Shown here piece by piece: positions 28,347 through 35,893 of a stretch of 37,711 bases of DNA. This DNA comes from Caulobacteraceae bacterium. GTDB lineage: Bacteria > Pseudomonadota > Alphaproteobacteria > Caulobacterales > Caulobacteraceae. The notes below the pieces were generated by a model, which searched no databases, was not told the origin of the DNA, and saw only the letters and a program-made list of their open reading frames with translations. Within the stretch, counting starts at the first letter, position 1. The number at the start of each line of letters is the position of its first letter. A program made the position numbers and the translations under genes. The stretch lies in the NCBI GenBank assembly GCA_025352165.1, contig JANXTX010000076.1, forward strand, positions 1 through 37,711, read 5' to 3'.

Positions 28347-30022
28347 AAGCTTCCCCGCAAGACGAGCTCGTCTTCCTGCCTCTGGGCGGGTCGAACGAAA
28401 TCGGCATGAATTTCAATCTCTACGGCTTTGGTCCCCCCCACGCGCGCAAGTGGATCGTCGTTGATCTGGGGGTCACCTTCGGCGATCAGACCACGCCGGG
28501 TGTCGAAATCATCCTGCCGGACCCGACCTATATCGAGGAATACGCCAAGGACATTATCGGCATCGTCCTTACCCACGCTCACGAGGATCACATCGGCGCC
28601 GTCGCCTGGCTTTGGCCGCGATTGAAGGCGCCGCTCTACGCGACGCCGTTCACTGCTTTCCTGTTACGAGAAAAGCTGCGTGAGAAGGGGCTGCTGGGTG
28701 ACGCGCCCATTACCGAGGTGCCACTCAGCGGCACGATCAAGCTCGGTCCGTTCGAGCTGACGCTGATCACGCTTACTCACTCGATCCCTGAACCGAACGG
28801 CGTCGCCATTCGCACACCGCTCGGCACCATCCTGCACACCGGCGACTGGAAAATTGACCCCGATCCGCTGACCGGAGCCGTCACCGATGTCGCAGCCATT
28901 CGCGCGCTGGGCGACGAAGGCGTGCTGGCCATGGTCTGCGATTCAACCAACGTCTTCGTCGATGGCGAAGCAGGTTCCGAAGCTGAAGTTCGCGAGACCC
29001 TCAATGCTTTGATCGGCAGTCTGAAGGGCAGGGTGGCTACCGCCTGCTTTGCCTCCAATGTCGCGCGGATGGACACCATCATACGGGCCGCCGAAGCCGC
29101 CGGCCGGCGCGTCTGCCTGGTCGGCCGCTCGATGATCAGGATGTCGCAGGCGGCGCGCTCGGTCGGATTGCTTGCGGATATCGCCCCGTTCGTTCCCGAC
29201 AACGAGGCGCGTCACTTCCCGGCCGATAAAATTCTCTATTTATGCACTGGGAGTCAGGGTGAGCCGCGCGCCGCGCTTTCACGTATCGCCGAGGGTAACC
29301 ACCCCCATGTCAGCCTCGGCTCCGGCGATGCCTGCGTGTTTTCCTCGCGGATCATTCCCGGCAACGAGATCCCCATCCGCAACCTGCAGAACAAGCTCGC
29401 CGACCGTGGTGTGCGCCTTTATACCGAGCGGGACCATCCTGGCATCCATGTCTCCGGCCACCCGTGTCGCGACGAGCTCAAGCGGATGTACCAATGGGCG
29501 CGACCCCATATCTCAGTCCCGACCCACGGTGAGCGCCGTCATCTGCTCGAGCACGCCGCCCTGGCCAAGGATTTGCAGATTCCCCACGCCATAGCTCCCC
29601 GCAATGGCGAGATGGTTCGCCTGGCGCCGGGCGCTCCGGGCATCATCGACGAGGTTCCATCGGGACGTCTTTACGTCGACGCCGGCGTGGTTACCGCCGA
29701 GAACGGGGACGCGCTGCGTGAGCGCCGGCATGCTTCCTTCAATGGCGTGCTGACGATTTCTGTCGCGCTCGATGGCCGCAACCGTATCGTTTCCGGGCCT
29801 CAATTGAAGGCCGTCGGAATGCCCGGCGACGGGGACTACCCTCTGGATGAGGCGCTCATCGACCTCGCCAACGAAGCGCGCGAGTCACTCCAGCGCCTGT
29901 CCGGCGACGACCGCGACGACGACCACCTCGTCGAATCAGCCCTCACCCGCGCCACAAAGAAAGCCGCCTTCCGCATCTGGAAACGCCGCCCGGTCGTCGA
30001 AGCCATCGTCCTGCGCCTTTAG
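28343..30022 (+). CDS. rnj: ribonuclease J
   Basis: A 559-residue metallo-beta-lactamase/beta-CASP ribonuclease with 5'-exonuclease and endonuclease activity in RNA turnover and rRNA maturation. The zinc motif is His78, His80, Asp82, His83 ([11 protein letters not shown]); HTGDWKID provides the next ligands. The beta-CASP part shows [30 protein letters not shown] and the PTHGE motif. The length matches alphaproteobacterial RNase J (about 555). It ends the overlapping nuo-birA-coaX-rnj block and is followed by a repeat-filled intergenic region. Confidence 0.95.
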
Positions 30023-30024
30023 CC

Positions 30025-30064
30025 ATCTCTTCTCCCTCCAGGAAGGTGGCGCGCAGCGCCGGAT
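30025..30064 (+). repeat. outer repeat, left copy; possible operon terminator hairpin
   Basis: Begins 3 bp after rnj. It contains ATCTCTTCTCC and the hairpin GGCGC-GCA-GCGCC (30048-30060) before GGATGAGGG. It is partly matched in inverted orientation by 30415-30456. From memory, interspersed repeats with a CTTCTCC...GGATGAGGG layout are common in GC-rich proteobacteria. The hairpin may also end the nuo-rnj transcript. Confidence 0.5.
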
Positions 30065-30171
30065 GAGGGTATCGCCGCAACAGCTGTATATCGCCGATGC
30101 AAGGCGCCTTTGCAGCGGAAGCACCCCTATACCAGCCCTCGTTGAGTCTGACTCATAGTCAGCACTCCAAT

Positions 30172-30209
30172 CTACCGTCATAGCCGGGCGAAAGTCCCGG
30201 CTACCCATC
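30172..30209 (+). repeat. inner REP-like palindromic unit, left copy
   Basis: A 38-bp unit (CTACCGTCATAGCCGGG at its start) whose centre is a perfect eight-base inverted repeat, TAGCCGGG-CGAAAGT-CCCGGCTA. The reverse complement at 30341-30378 matches at 36 of 38 positions. A self-complementary core in a head-to-head pair is typical of REP/BIME-type extragenic elements. Confidence 0.75.
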
Positions 30210-30340
30210 GCGCCACCAGGGGAGGTCAGGGTAGCCGCGCCCCGCGTGGCCAAGCCGTTTCGCTGGTGTAGAGCGTCTGCCTGATCCATCGGCGCGTGGT
30301 CGTGCGGGAACGACCAGATCGACACTGATCCTGGCCGAAA

Positions 30341-30378
30341 GATGGGTAGCCGGGACTGACGCCCGGCTATGACGGTAG
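30341..30378 (-). repeat. inner REP-like palindromic unit, right copy
   Basis: The inverted partner of 30172-30209. It differs only in the loop (GTCAGT against GAAAGT when read in the same direction). The two units enclose 131 bp in which I see no gene. Confidence 0.75.
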
Positions 30379-30414
30379 GGAGGAGGTGCGTCAGCCTTAA
30401 TGTGGACCGGTATT

Positions 30415-30456
30415 ATCCCCGGCTCCGCCGGGACGTCTCCCGGAAGGAGAAGAGAT
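30415..30456 (-). repeat. outer repeat, right copy
   Basis: Read on the - strand it starts ATCTCTTCTCCTTCC and resembles 30025-30064, with the same 11 first bases and partial identity after. It holds the hairpin CCCGGC-TCC-GCCGGG (30418-30432). It also lies downstream of the P450 gene on the - strand. Confidence 0.45.
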
Positions 30457-30477
30457 CGCCAATTCAATGATCTTTTC
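30449..30477 (-). terminator. hairpin downstream of the P450 gene
   Basis: GAAGAGATC and GATCTTTTC pair at eight of nine positions around an 11-base loop, 9 bp past the P450 stop. It may be a terminator for the - strand transcript, but it overlaps the outer repeat and has no following T run. Confidence 0.35.
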
Positions 30478-30485
30478 TGGAGACC

Positions 30486-31676
30486 TCAGGCCGCCCTAAA
30501 CCTGATCGGCATCGCCTTCGGCCCCGAAATGAAGTTGCTCGGCAGCCATTCGGTCGGCCCGGCAAGCTCGAAGTCCGTCATTCGCGTCAGCACCTCGACC
30601 AGCATGGCGTCGATCTCGACCCGTGCGATGTGTTGCCCAAGACAACCGTGCGGACCGGTCCCGAAGGCGTTGTGAGCGTTGTTCGGGCGTCCGAGATTTA
30701 GCACATCCGGCTGCTCGAAATGTCGTGGATCGCGATTGGCCGAACCGAAATACATCACGACCTTGTCGCCTTCCTCGATGGCTTTGCGACCAAGCTCGGT
30801 GTCGTGCTTCGCCGTACGCCGCATGTAGATCACCGGACTGGTCCAGCGCAGCAACTCCTCGCGGGCGTCCGATAGCCGCGTCGGCAGGTCACCGCGTAAC
30901 CAGTCGAGCGCCGCCGGGTTCTCCATCAACGCCAGCAAGCCACCTGACAGCAGGTTGCGGGTCGTGTCCCCACCCGCATCGACCAGCAACAGGAAGAATA
31001 GCAGGAATTCCATGTCGTCGAGCCGACGCCCGTCGACCTCGCAGGCAAGCAGTTTCGAAGCCAGGTCATCGGCCGGCCGCGCTCGCTTCTCGGCGATAAC
31101 GCCCTGTGCATATTCGAACATCTTGCGAACCGCCTCGCCGCCGGCGCCGGGCGGCAGGGCTTCGGGCGCGGTGTGAATGATCTCGGTAAGTTTGTAGAGT
31201 TCGCGGCCGTCGTCCAGCGGCAGGCCCATCAGTTCGGCGATCACGAACGAGGGCATTTCGCCGGCCACATCGGAAACGAAGTCACATTCTCCCCGATCGA
31301 TAACCCCGTCGACGATCTGGCGGGCGAGCGCGGCAATCCGTTCACCCTTCATCGTCGCCCGAGGCTGGGTGAACTCACCACGGATCAGTTTGCGAAAAGC
31401 CGTATGGTCCGGAGGATCCATCATCAGCATCATCTTGTAGGGACCAAACCCGCCGGCCTCGGCCAGAGGATCCTGGATCATGATCGTCGGTTCGGATGAA
31501 TAGGCCTGGAAATCGCGATCGACATGCCAGACATCATCGAAGCGAGTCACCGCCCAGAAACCCGGGCCATTCGGCTCGTCATGCCAATGCACGGGATCGT
31601 TCTCGCGCAGCCAGGCGAATTGCTCCAGCGGTTGGCCGCCATCGAACGCGGCCGTATCCAACAGATCAATCTTCAC
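30486..31676 (-). CDS. cytochrome P450
   Basis: A 396-residue soluble bacterial P450 monooxygenase. Visible landmarks are MDPPDHTAFRKLI (C-helix region, about 86-98), the oxygen-activation motif AGGDTT (234-239), the ExxR helix EELLR (273-277), and the heme loop FGTGPHGCLG with Cys345. The C-terminal FISGPKAMPIRF is like steroid/terpenoid-oxidising CYPs of the CYP125/CYP142 type, but this does not fix the substrate. The GTG start follows GGGAGGT. No ferredoxin or reductase gene is adjacent. It is antisense to its neighbours and interrupts the usual rnj-epimerase order, so it was probably inserted. Confidence 0.92.
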   Translation of the reverse strand: MKIDLLDTAAFDGGQPLEQFAWLRENDPVHWHDEPNGPGFWAVTRFDDVWHVDRDFQAYSSEPTIMIQDPLAEAGGFGPYKMMLMMDPPDHTAFRKLIRGEFTQPRATMKGERIAALARQIVDGVIDRGECDFVSDVAGEMPSFVIAELMGLPLDDGRELYKLTEIIHTAPEALPPGAGGEAVRKMFEYAQGVIAEKRARPADDLASKLLACEVDGRRLDDMEFLLFFLLLVDAGGDTTRNLLSGGLLALMENPAALDWLRGDLPTRLSDAREELLRWTSPVIYMRRTAKHDTELGRKAIEEGDKVVMYFGSANRDPRHFEQPDVLNLGRPNNAHNAFGTGPHGCLGQHIARVEIDAMLVEVLTRMTDFELAGPTEWLPSNFISGPKAMPIRFRAA

Positions 31677-31722
31677 CTTACCTCCCTTTTGCAGTGAGCC
31701 GGCAGAGTGCTATCAGGGCCAC

Positions 31723-32145
31723 ATGATCGGCAAGCTAAATCATGTTGGCGTCGCAACGCCCTCCATCGAAGAGTCCTGGAAGCTTTATCGTGACGTTCTC
31801 GGCGTCACCGATATCACCGAGAAACGAGCGCTGCCTGAGCAGGGCGTCTGGGTCTCGTTCGTCAATCTGCCCAATTCGCAGATCGAACTGATTGAACCCT
31901 ATGGCGAAAATTCCCCCATCCATGGCTTCCTGGCAAAGAACCCGAAGGGCGGACAGCACCATATCTGCTTCGAGGTGCCCGACATCATTGCCGCCCGCGA
32001 TGACATGCGCGCCAAGGGCGCCACCGTGCTCGGAACCGGCGAGCCACGCATTGGCGCGCACGGCGTGCCGGTGATCTTCGTCCATCCCAAGGACATGGGT
32101 GGCGTACTGGTCGAGTTGATGGCGGAACCGGGACCCGGTCACTGA
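31723..32145 (+). CDS. mce: methylmalonyl-CoA epimerase
   Basis: A 140-residue VOC-fold metalloenzyme interconverting (R)- and (S)-methylmalonyl-CoA in propionyl-CoA metabolism. Metal and active-site residues fit: LNHVGVA (His7), QIELIEPY with its Glu, GGQHHICFEV with two His, and VLVELMAEP with the last Glu. The length is normal. The ATG is only 46 bp from the divergent P450 start, so both promoters share a very short region. The DUF1467 gene follows by 1 bp. Confidence 0.9.
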   Translation: MIGKLNHVGVATPSIEESWKLYRDVLGVTDITEKRALPEQGVWVSFVNLPNSQIELIEPYGENSPIHGFLAKNPKGGQHHICFEVPDIIAARDDMRAKGATVLGTGEPRIGAHGVPVIFVHPKDMGGVLVELMAEPGPGH

Positions 32146-32146
32146 G

Positions 32147-32398
32147 ATGAGCCCGCTCACCTGTGTCGCGGCCTATCTGACGATCTGGTGGACGGTTCTG
32201 CTGGCGATCCTGCCGCTGGGCGTACGCAGCCACGCGGAGATGGGCATACCAGTCCCGGGCGGCGGCGATCCGTCCTCGCCGGTAACACCCAATCTCAAAC
32301 GCAAGTTCATCACCACCACCTGGGTCGCCGCAATCCTCTTCGCCGCCCTCTGGCTGACCATCCACTTCCACGTGATCTCCCTGCCGACCATTCACTGA
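32147..32398 (+). CDS. DUF1467 family membrane protein
   Basis: An 83-residue protein with two predicted helices (about 8-26 and 57-76) and the family hallmarks TIWWTVLLAILPLGVRS and PNLKRKFITTTWVAA. Function is unknown. In alphaproteobacteria it commonly sits between mce or rnj and proS, as here. It is translationally adjacent to mce (stop and ATG separated by one base). Confidence 0.85.
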   Translation: MSPLTCVAAYLTIWWTVLLAILPLGVRSHAEMGIPVPGGGDPSSPVTPNLKRKFITTTWVAAILFAALWLTIHFHVISLPTIH

Positions 32399-32419
32399 CG
32401 CGCCAGGGAGGGGAGAGGG

Positions 32420-32448
32420 ACCCCGCAGGGGTGGAGGGGGCACGTGCC
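32420..32448. promoter_or_regulatory. hairpin and palindrome between DUF1467 and proS
   Basis: ACCCC-GCA-GGGGT (32420-32432) is followed by the perfect palindrome GGCACGTGCC (32439-32448). The first could be part of a terminator after DUF1467; the second could be a protein site. Symmetry is the only support. Confidence 0.3.
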
Positions 32449-32505
32449 ACGCGAGATCTCTAGAGGCTGGGCTTTCCTTCCGTCCATCGTTGCCAACGTA
32501 GCGCC

Positions 32506-32530
32506 AGCAAGGCTATCTCACCGCCTTGCT
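32506..32530 (+). promoter_or_regulatory. stem-loop in the proS leader
   Basis: AGCAAGGC and GCCTTGCT form an eight-base stem around nine bases, followed by TTGCCC, 20 bp before the proS ATG. It could attenuate or terminate read-through into proS. No T-box or known leader consensus was recognised. Confidence 0.35.
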
Positions 32531-32550
32531 TTGCCCGGGATTGATAGCCA

Positions 32551-33870
32551 ATGCGCCTGTCGCGCTACTTTTTGCCAGTTCTGAAACAGAACCCGTCCGA
32601 GGCGCAGATCGCTTCGCACCGCCTGATGCTGCGCGCCGGTATGCTCCGGCAGGAAGCGGCGGGTATCTACGCCTGGCTGCCGCTAGGCCATCGGGTGTTG
32701 AAGAAAGTCGAGCAGATTGTGCGGGAGGAAATGGACCGCGCCGGCGCCATCGAGCTGCTGATGCCCACCCTGCAACTCGCTGACCTGTGGCGTGAGAGCG
32801 GTCGCTATGACGACTACGGCGCCGAAATGCTGCGCATCACCGATCGCCACGATCGCGAGATGCTCTACGGGCCGACCAATGAGGAAATGATCACCGAGAT
32901 CTTCCGCGCATATGTGCATTCCTACAAGGACTTGCCGAAGAATCTCTACCACATCCAATGGAAGTTCCGCGACGAGCAGCGCCCGCGCTTCGGTGTGATG
33001 CGCGGCCGCGAGTTCCTTATGAAGGACGCCTACTCATTCGATCTGACGGAGGCGGCGGGCCGCGCGTCCTACAACCAGATGTTCGTCGCCTATCTCCGCT
33101 GCTTCTCGCGCATGGGCCTGAAGGCCATTCCAATGAAGGCTGAGAGCGGCCCGATCGGCGGCGACCTGAGCCATGAATTCATCGTGCTCGCGCAGACTGG
33201 CGAATCCGCGGTCTTCCTCGACAAGCGCATGCTCGATCTGCCGGTTCCGGGGGAGGACGTCGACTACGGCGCGGACCTCACGCCGATCCTCGACGAATGG
33301 ACCCACCTCTATGCCGCGACCGAGGACGTCCATGATGCAGAACGCTATGAACGTGAAACTCCCGAAGCCGAACGCCTGACCGCTCGCGGCATCGAAGTGG
33401 GCCAGACCTTCTTCTTTGGCGACAAATACTCCAGGCCGATGAAGGCCAATGTCCAGGGGCCCGACGGGGTCGATACAGCCGTGCAGATGGGCAGTTATGG
33501 CGTTGGCGTCTCACGTCTGGTGGGCGCGATCATCGAGGCCAGCCACGACGACGCGGGGATCATCTGGCCCGATCCCATGGCGCCGTTCGGCGTCGGCATC
33601 GTCAACCTGCGGCCTGGCGACCCCGAGGTCGACGAGGCTTGCGAACGGGCCTACGCTGCCCTGACCGCAGCCGGCAAGGAGCCCCTGCTTGACGACACCG
33701 CCGAACGCCCCGGCGGCAAGTTCGCCACCATGGACCTCATCGGTCTGCCCTGGCAGCTGATCATTGGTCCTCGCGGACTCGCGGACGGCGTCGTCGAGAT
33801 CAAGCGCCGCGCCACCGGCGACCGCCAGACTCTCCCGCTCGCCGCCGCCGTGCGGACGATCTGCGAGTGA
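32551..33870 (+). CDS. proS: prolyl-tRNA synthetase, short alphaproteobacterial type
   Basis: A 439-residue class II synthetase charging tRNA-Pro. Motif 2 is seen in [19 protein letters not shown] and motif 3 in [28 protein letters not shown] at the start and GPTNEEMIT are family signatures. At 439 residues it lacks the roughly 180-residue editing insertion of E. coli-type ProRS, as is usual in alphaproteobacteria, so clearing of Ala-tRNA-Pro probably depends on a separate protein not in this window. The ATG at 32551 fits family N-termini. Confidence 0.95.
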   Translation: MRLSRYFLPVLKQNPSEAQIASHRLMLRAGMLRQEAAGIYAWLPLGHRVLKKVEQIVREEMDRAGAIELLMPTLQLADLWRESGRYDDYGAEMLRITDRHDREMLYGPTNEEMITEIFRAYVHSYKDLPKNLYHIQWKFRDEQRPRFGVMRGREFLMKDAYSFDLTEAAGRASYNQMFVAYLRCFSRMGLKAIPMKAESGPIGGDLSHEFIVLAQTGESAVFLDKRMLDLPVPGEDVDYGADLTPILDEWTHLYAATEDVHDAERYERETPEAERLTARGIEVGQTFFFGDKYSRPMKANVQGPDGVDTAVQMGSYGVGVSRLVGAIIEASHDDAGIIWPDPMAPFGVGIVNLRPGDPEVDEACERAYAALTAAGKEPLLDDTAERPGGKFATMDLIGLPWQLIIGPRGLADGVVEIKRRATGDRQTLPLAAAVRTICE

Positions 33871-33887
33871 GGCGTAAAAACCTCTCC

Positions 33888-33912
33888 CTCCCTCCCCATA
33901 AAGGGGAGGGAG
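33888..33912 (+). promoter_or_regulatory. hairpin that buries the lolC/E ribosome-binding site
   Basis: CTCCCTCCCC and GGGGAGGGAG form a perfect ten-base stem with an ATAAA loop. The right arm, 33903-33912, is the only Shine-Dalgarno-like purine run before the ATG at 33914. It may act as a proS terminator, a translation control, or both. Confidence 0.55.
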
Positions 33913-33913
33913 A

Positions 33914-35185
33914 ATGACCCCCGCTGGTCCATTCTCGTCCTGGGAGCGCTCGATCGCGATCCGCTATCTGCTGACCAGGCGGCGCAATGGAGGAGTCGCG
34001 CTGATCTCGCTCATCTCGTTCAGTGCTATCGCCCTGGCCGTGGCGGCGCTGATCATCACCATGTCGATCATGAACGGTTTTCGCACCGAGCTGACCTCGA
34101 AAATTCTCGGATTCAACGGTCACGCCTTCGTTGTCGGCGGCGCCATGAGCCCCGAGGGGCGCGACCGAATGGTGGAACGACTCCGCAAGGTTCCAGGCGT
34201 TGTCCAGGCAATTCCGCTGATCGAATCCCAGTCGCTGGTTCAGGGATCCAGCGCCGCCGCGGGCGCCATCATCCGTGGTGTTTCGCCGCAAGACCTTCGC
34301 GCGACAAAGATCATCTCTAGCAACATCAAGGGTGGCTCGATCGCCGGCTATGGTCGTGGCGAGGACGGCGGTGAAACCGTTCTTGTCGGTGACAAACTCG
34401 CCGAGAGCCTCGGCATAGGCGTCGGCGACCCGATCTCGATCATTTCCCCGACCGGCGACGCCACGGCGTTCGGCGAGGCGCCAACGCGCAAGACCTACAC
34501 GGTAGGCGGCCTCTTCTCGGTCGGTATGAGCGAGTACGATCAGACATTCATCTACATGCCTCTGGCGCAGGCCCAACTTTTCTTCGGCCGTGGACAGGCG
34601 GTCGACACCATCGAGATCAAACTCGATGATCCGGATAAGGCTCCCGGCCTCAAAGGTGAATTGGCGCGCGCCGCCGGTCCCGGCGCCATCGTCAGTGACT
34701 GGACCGAAAAGAATCGCGCCTACTTCGGGGCTCTGCAGGTCGAGCGCAATGTGATGCGCTTCATCTTCCTGTTCATCGTGGCGCTGGCTGCCATGAACAT
34801 AATTTCCGGCCTGATCATGCTGGTGAAAAACAAAGGGCGTGACATAGCCATCCTGCGCACGATCGGGGCGGGGAGGGGGTCGATCCTGCGCATTTTCTTC
34901 ATGGCCGGCGCCATAATTGGCCTGCTCGGCACATTGGCCGGCCTGATCTTCGGCGTGCTTTTCTGTCTCAACATCGAGGCGATTCAGGCCTTCATCGAAT
35001 GGGTCACCGGCGCGCAGATATTCAACGCCGATGTCTATTTTCTGGCGCATGTCCCGGCCCGGATCGACTGGGGTGAGGTGGCCCTGGTGCTGGTCTGGGC
35101 CATGGGCGCGTCGTGCCTCTTCACGCTGATGCCAGCCGCGCGCGCAGCCCGCCTCGATCCCGTCGAAGCGCTTCGCTATGAGTGA
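33914..35185 (+). CDS. lolC: lipoprotein-releasing ABC transporter permease (LolC/LolE family)
   Basis: A 423-residue inner-membrane permease of the Lol system, which hands outer-membrane lipoproteins to LolA. Four membrane helices are expected: one at about 28-50 (ALISLISFSAIALAVAALII) and three in the last 150 residues, with the large periplasmic domain between. RYLLTRRRNGGVALIS and the FtsX-like NIISGLIMLVKNKGRDIAIL are typical. Only one permease gene is present, so it probably works as a homodimer (LolF-like) as in most alphaproteobacteria. It overlaps lolD by 8 bp. Confidence 0.92.
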   Translation: MTPAGPFSSWERSIAIRYLLTRRRNGGVALISLISFSAIALAVAALIITMSIMNGFRTELTSKILGFNGHAFVVGGAMSPEGRDRMVERLRKVPGVVQAIPLIESQSLVQGSSAAAGAIIRGVSPQDLRATKIISSNIKGGSIAGYGRGEDGGETVLVGDKLAESLGIGVGDPISIISPTGDATAFGEAPTRKTYTVGGLFSVGMSEYDQTFIYMPLAQAQLFFGRGQAVDTIEIKLDDPDKAPGLKGELARAAGPGAIVSDWTEKNRAYFGALQVERNVMRFIFLFIVALAAMNIISGLIMLVKNKGRDIAILRTIGAGRGSILRIFFMAGAIIGLLGTLAGLIFGVLFCLNIEAIQAFIEWVTGAQIFNADVYFLAHVPARIDWGEVALVLVWAMGASCLFTLMPAARAARLDPVEALRYE

Positions 35186-35858
35186 GACCGTCCTTGCGAT
35201 CGCTGGTCTTACCCGCACCTACCAGAGCGCCGAGAAGTCGCTCGAGGTGCTGCGGGGCGTCGATCTCACCGTGTCAGCTGGTGAAATCGTCGGTCTCGTC
35301 GGCCCGTCCGGCTCAGGCAAATCCTCGCTGTTGCACGCGGCCGGGTTGCTAGAGCACCCAACATCCGGATCTGTCGCAATAGGCGGTCGCGATTGCGGCA
35401 TGCTCAATGATCGGGATCGCACCCGCGTCCGGCTGGAGACGATCGGGTTTGTCTATCAATTCCATCACCTGCTGCCGGAACTCAGCGCTCTGGAGAACGT
35501 GGTTCTCCCGGCAATGATCGCCGGTGAAAGGCGGCGGGAAGCCAGTGACCGCGCCCGCCGCTTGTTGACGGAACTCGGGCTCGCCGAAAGACTGCAGCAC
35601 CAGCCGGCTCAACTCTCGGGAGGCGAACAGCAACGCGTCGCCGTCGCCCGAGCCCTGATCAATCGGCCCAGACTGCTGCTTGCAGACGAGCCGACCGGGA
35701 ATCTCGACCCGGCCACGTCGGAGTCCGTGTTCCGTAATATCCGTGACCTCGTCCACGCCACGGGCGTAGCGGCGCTGATCGCAACGCATAATCTCGAAAT
35801 GATCCGGCACATGGACCGTGTTGTCACGCTCAGGGATGGTAGGTTGGCGCCGGCCTGA
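35178..35858 (+). CDS. lolD: lipoprotein-releasing ABC transporter ATPase
   Basis: A 226-residue ATPase that powers the adjacent permease. Walker A is GPSGSGKSS (42-50), the signature is LSGGEQQ (146-152), Walker B is LLLADEP (166-172), and the switch histidine is in IATHN. Length and motifs match LolD of the MacB/LolD subfamily. The 8-bp overlap with the permease gene indicates coupled expression. The stop codon sits in a hairpin (35854-35870) facing the convergent peptidase gene. Confidence 0.94.
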   Translation: MSETVLAIAGLTRTYQSAEKSLEVLRGVDLTVSAGEIVGLVGPSGSGKSSLLHAAGLLEHPTSGSVAIGGRDCGMLNDRDRTRVRLETIGFVYQFHHLLPELSALENVVLPAMIAGERRREASDRARRLLTELGLAERLQHQPAQLSGGEQQRVAVARALINRPRLLLADEPTGNLDPATSESVFRNIRDLVHATGVAALIATHNLEMIRHMDRVVTLRDGRLAPA

Positions 35859-35870
35859 CAGGTCGTCAGG
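35854..35870. terminator. hairpin over the lolD stop codon
   Basis: CCTGAC-AGGTC-GTCAGG, a six-base stem with five-base loop, includes the TGA of lolD (35856-35858) and lies 24 bp from the end of the convergent peptidase gene. It could stop transcription from both sides. No T run follows. Confidence 0.4.
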
Positions 35871-35893
35871 TGCAAGCCGATCAGGCGCAGCCG

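Noticed and set aside
33800-35218. Long open frame (472 codons) on the - strand opposite lolC/E
   Set aside because: It mirrors the lolC/E gene, has low-complexity polar sequence with no recognisable motif, and arises from high-GC codon bias; lolC/E has clear family sequence.
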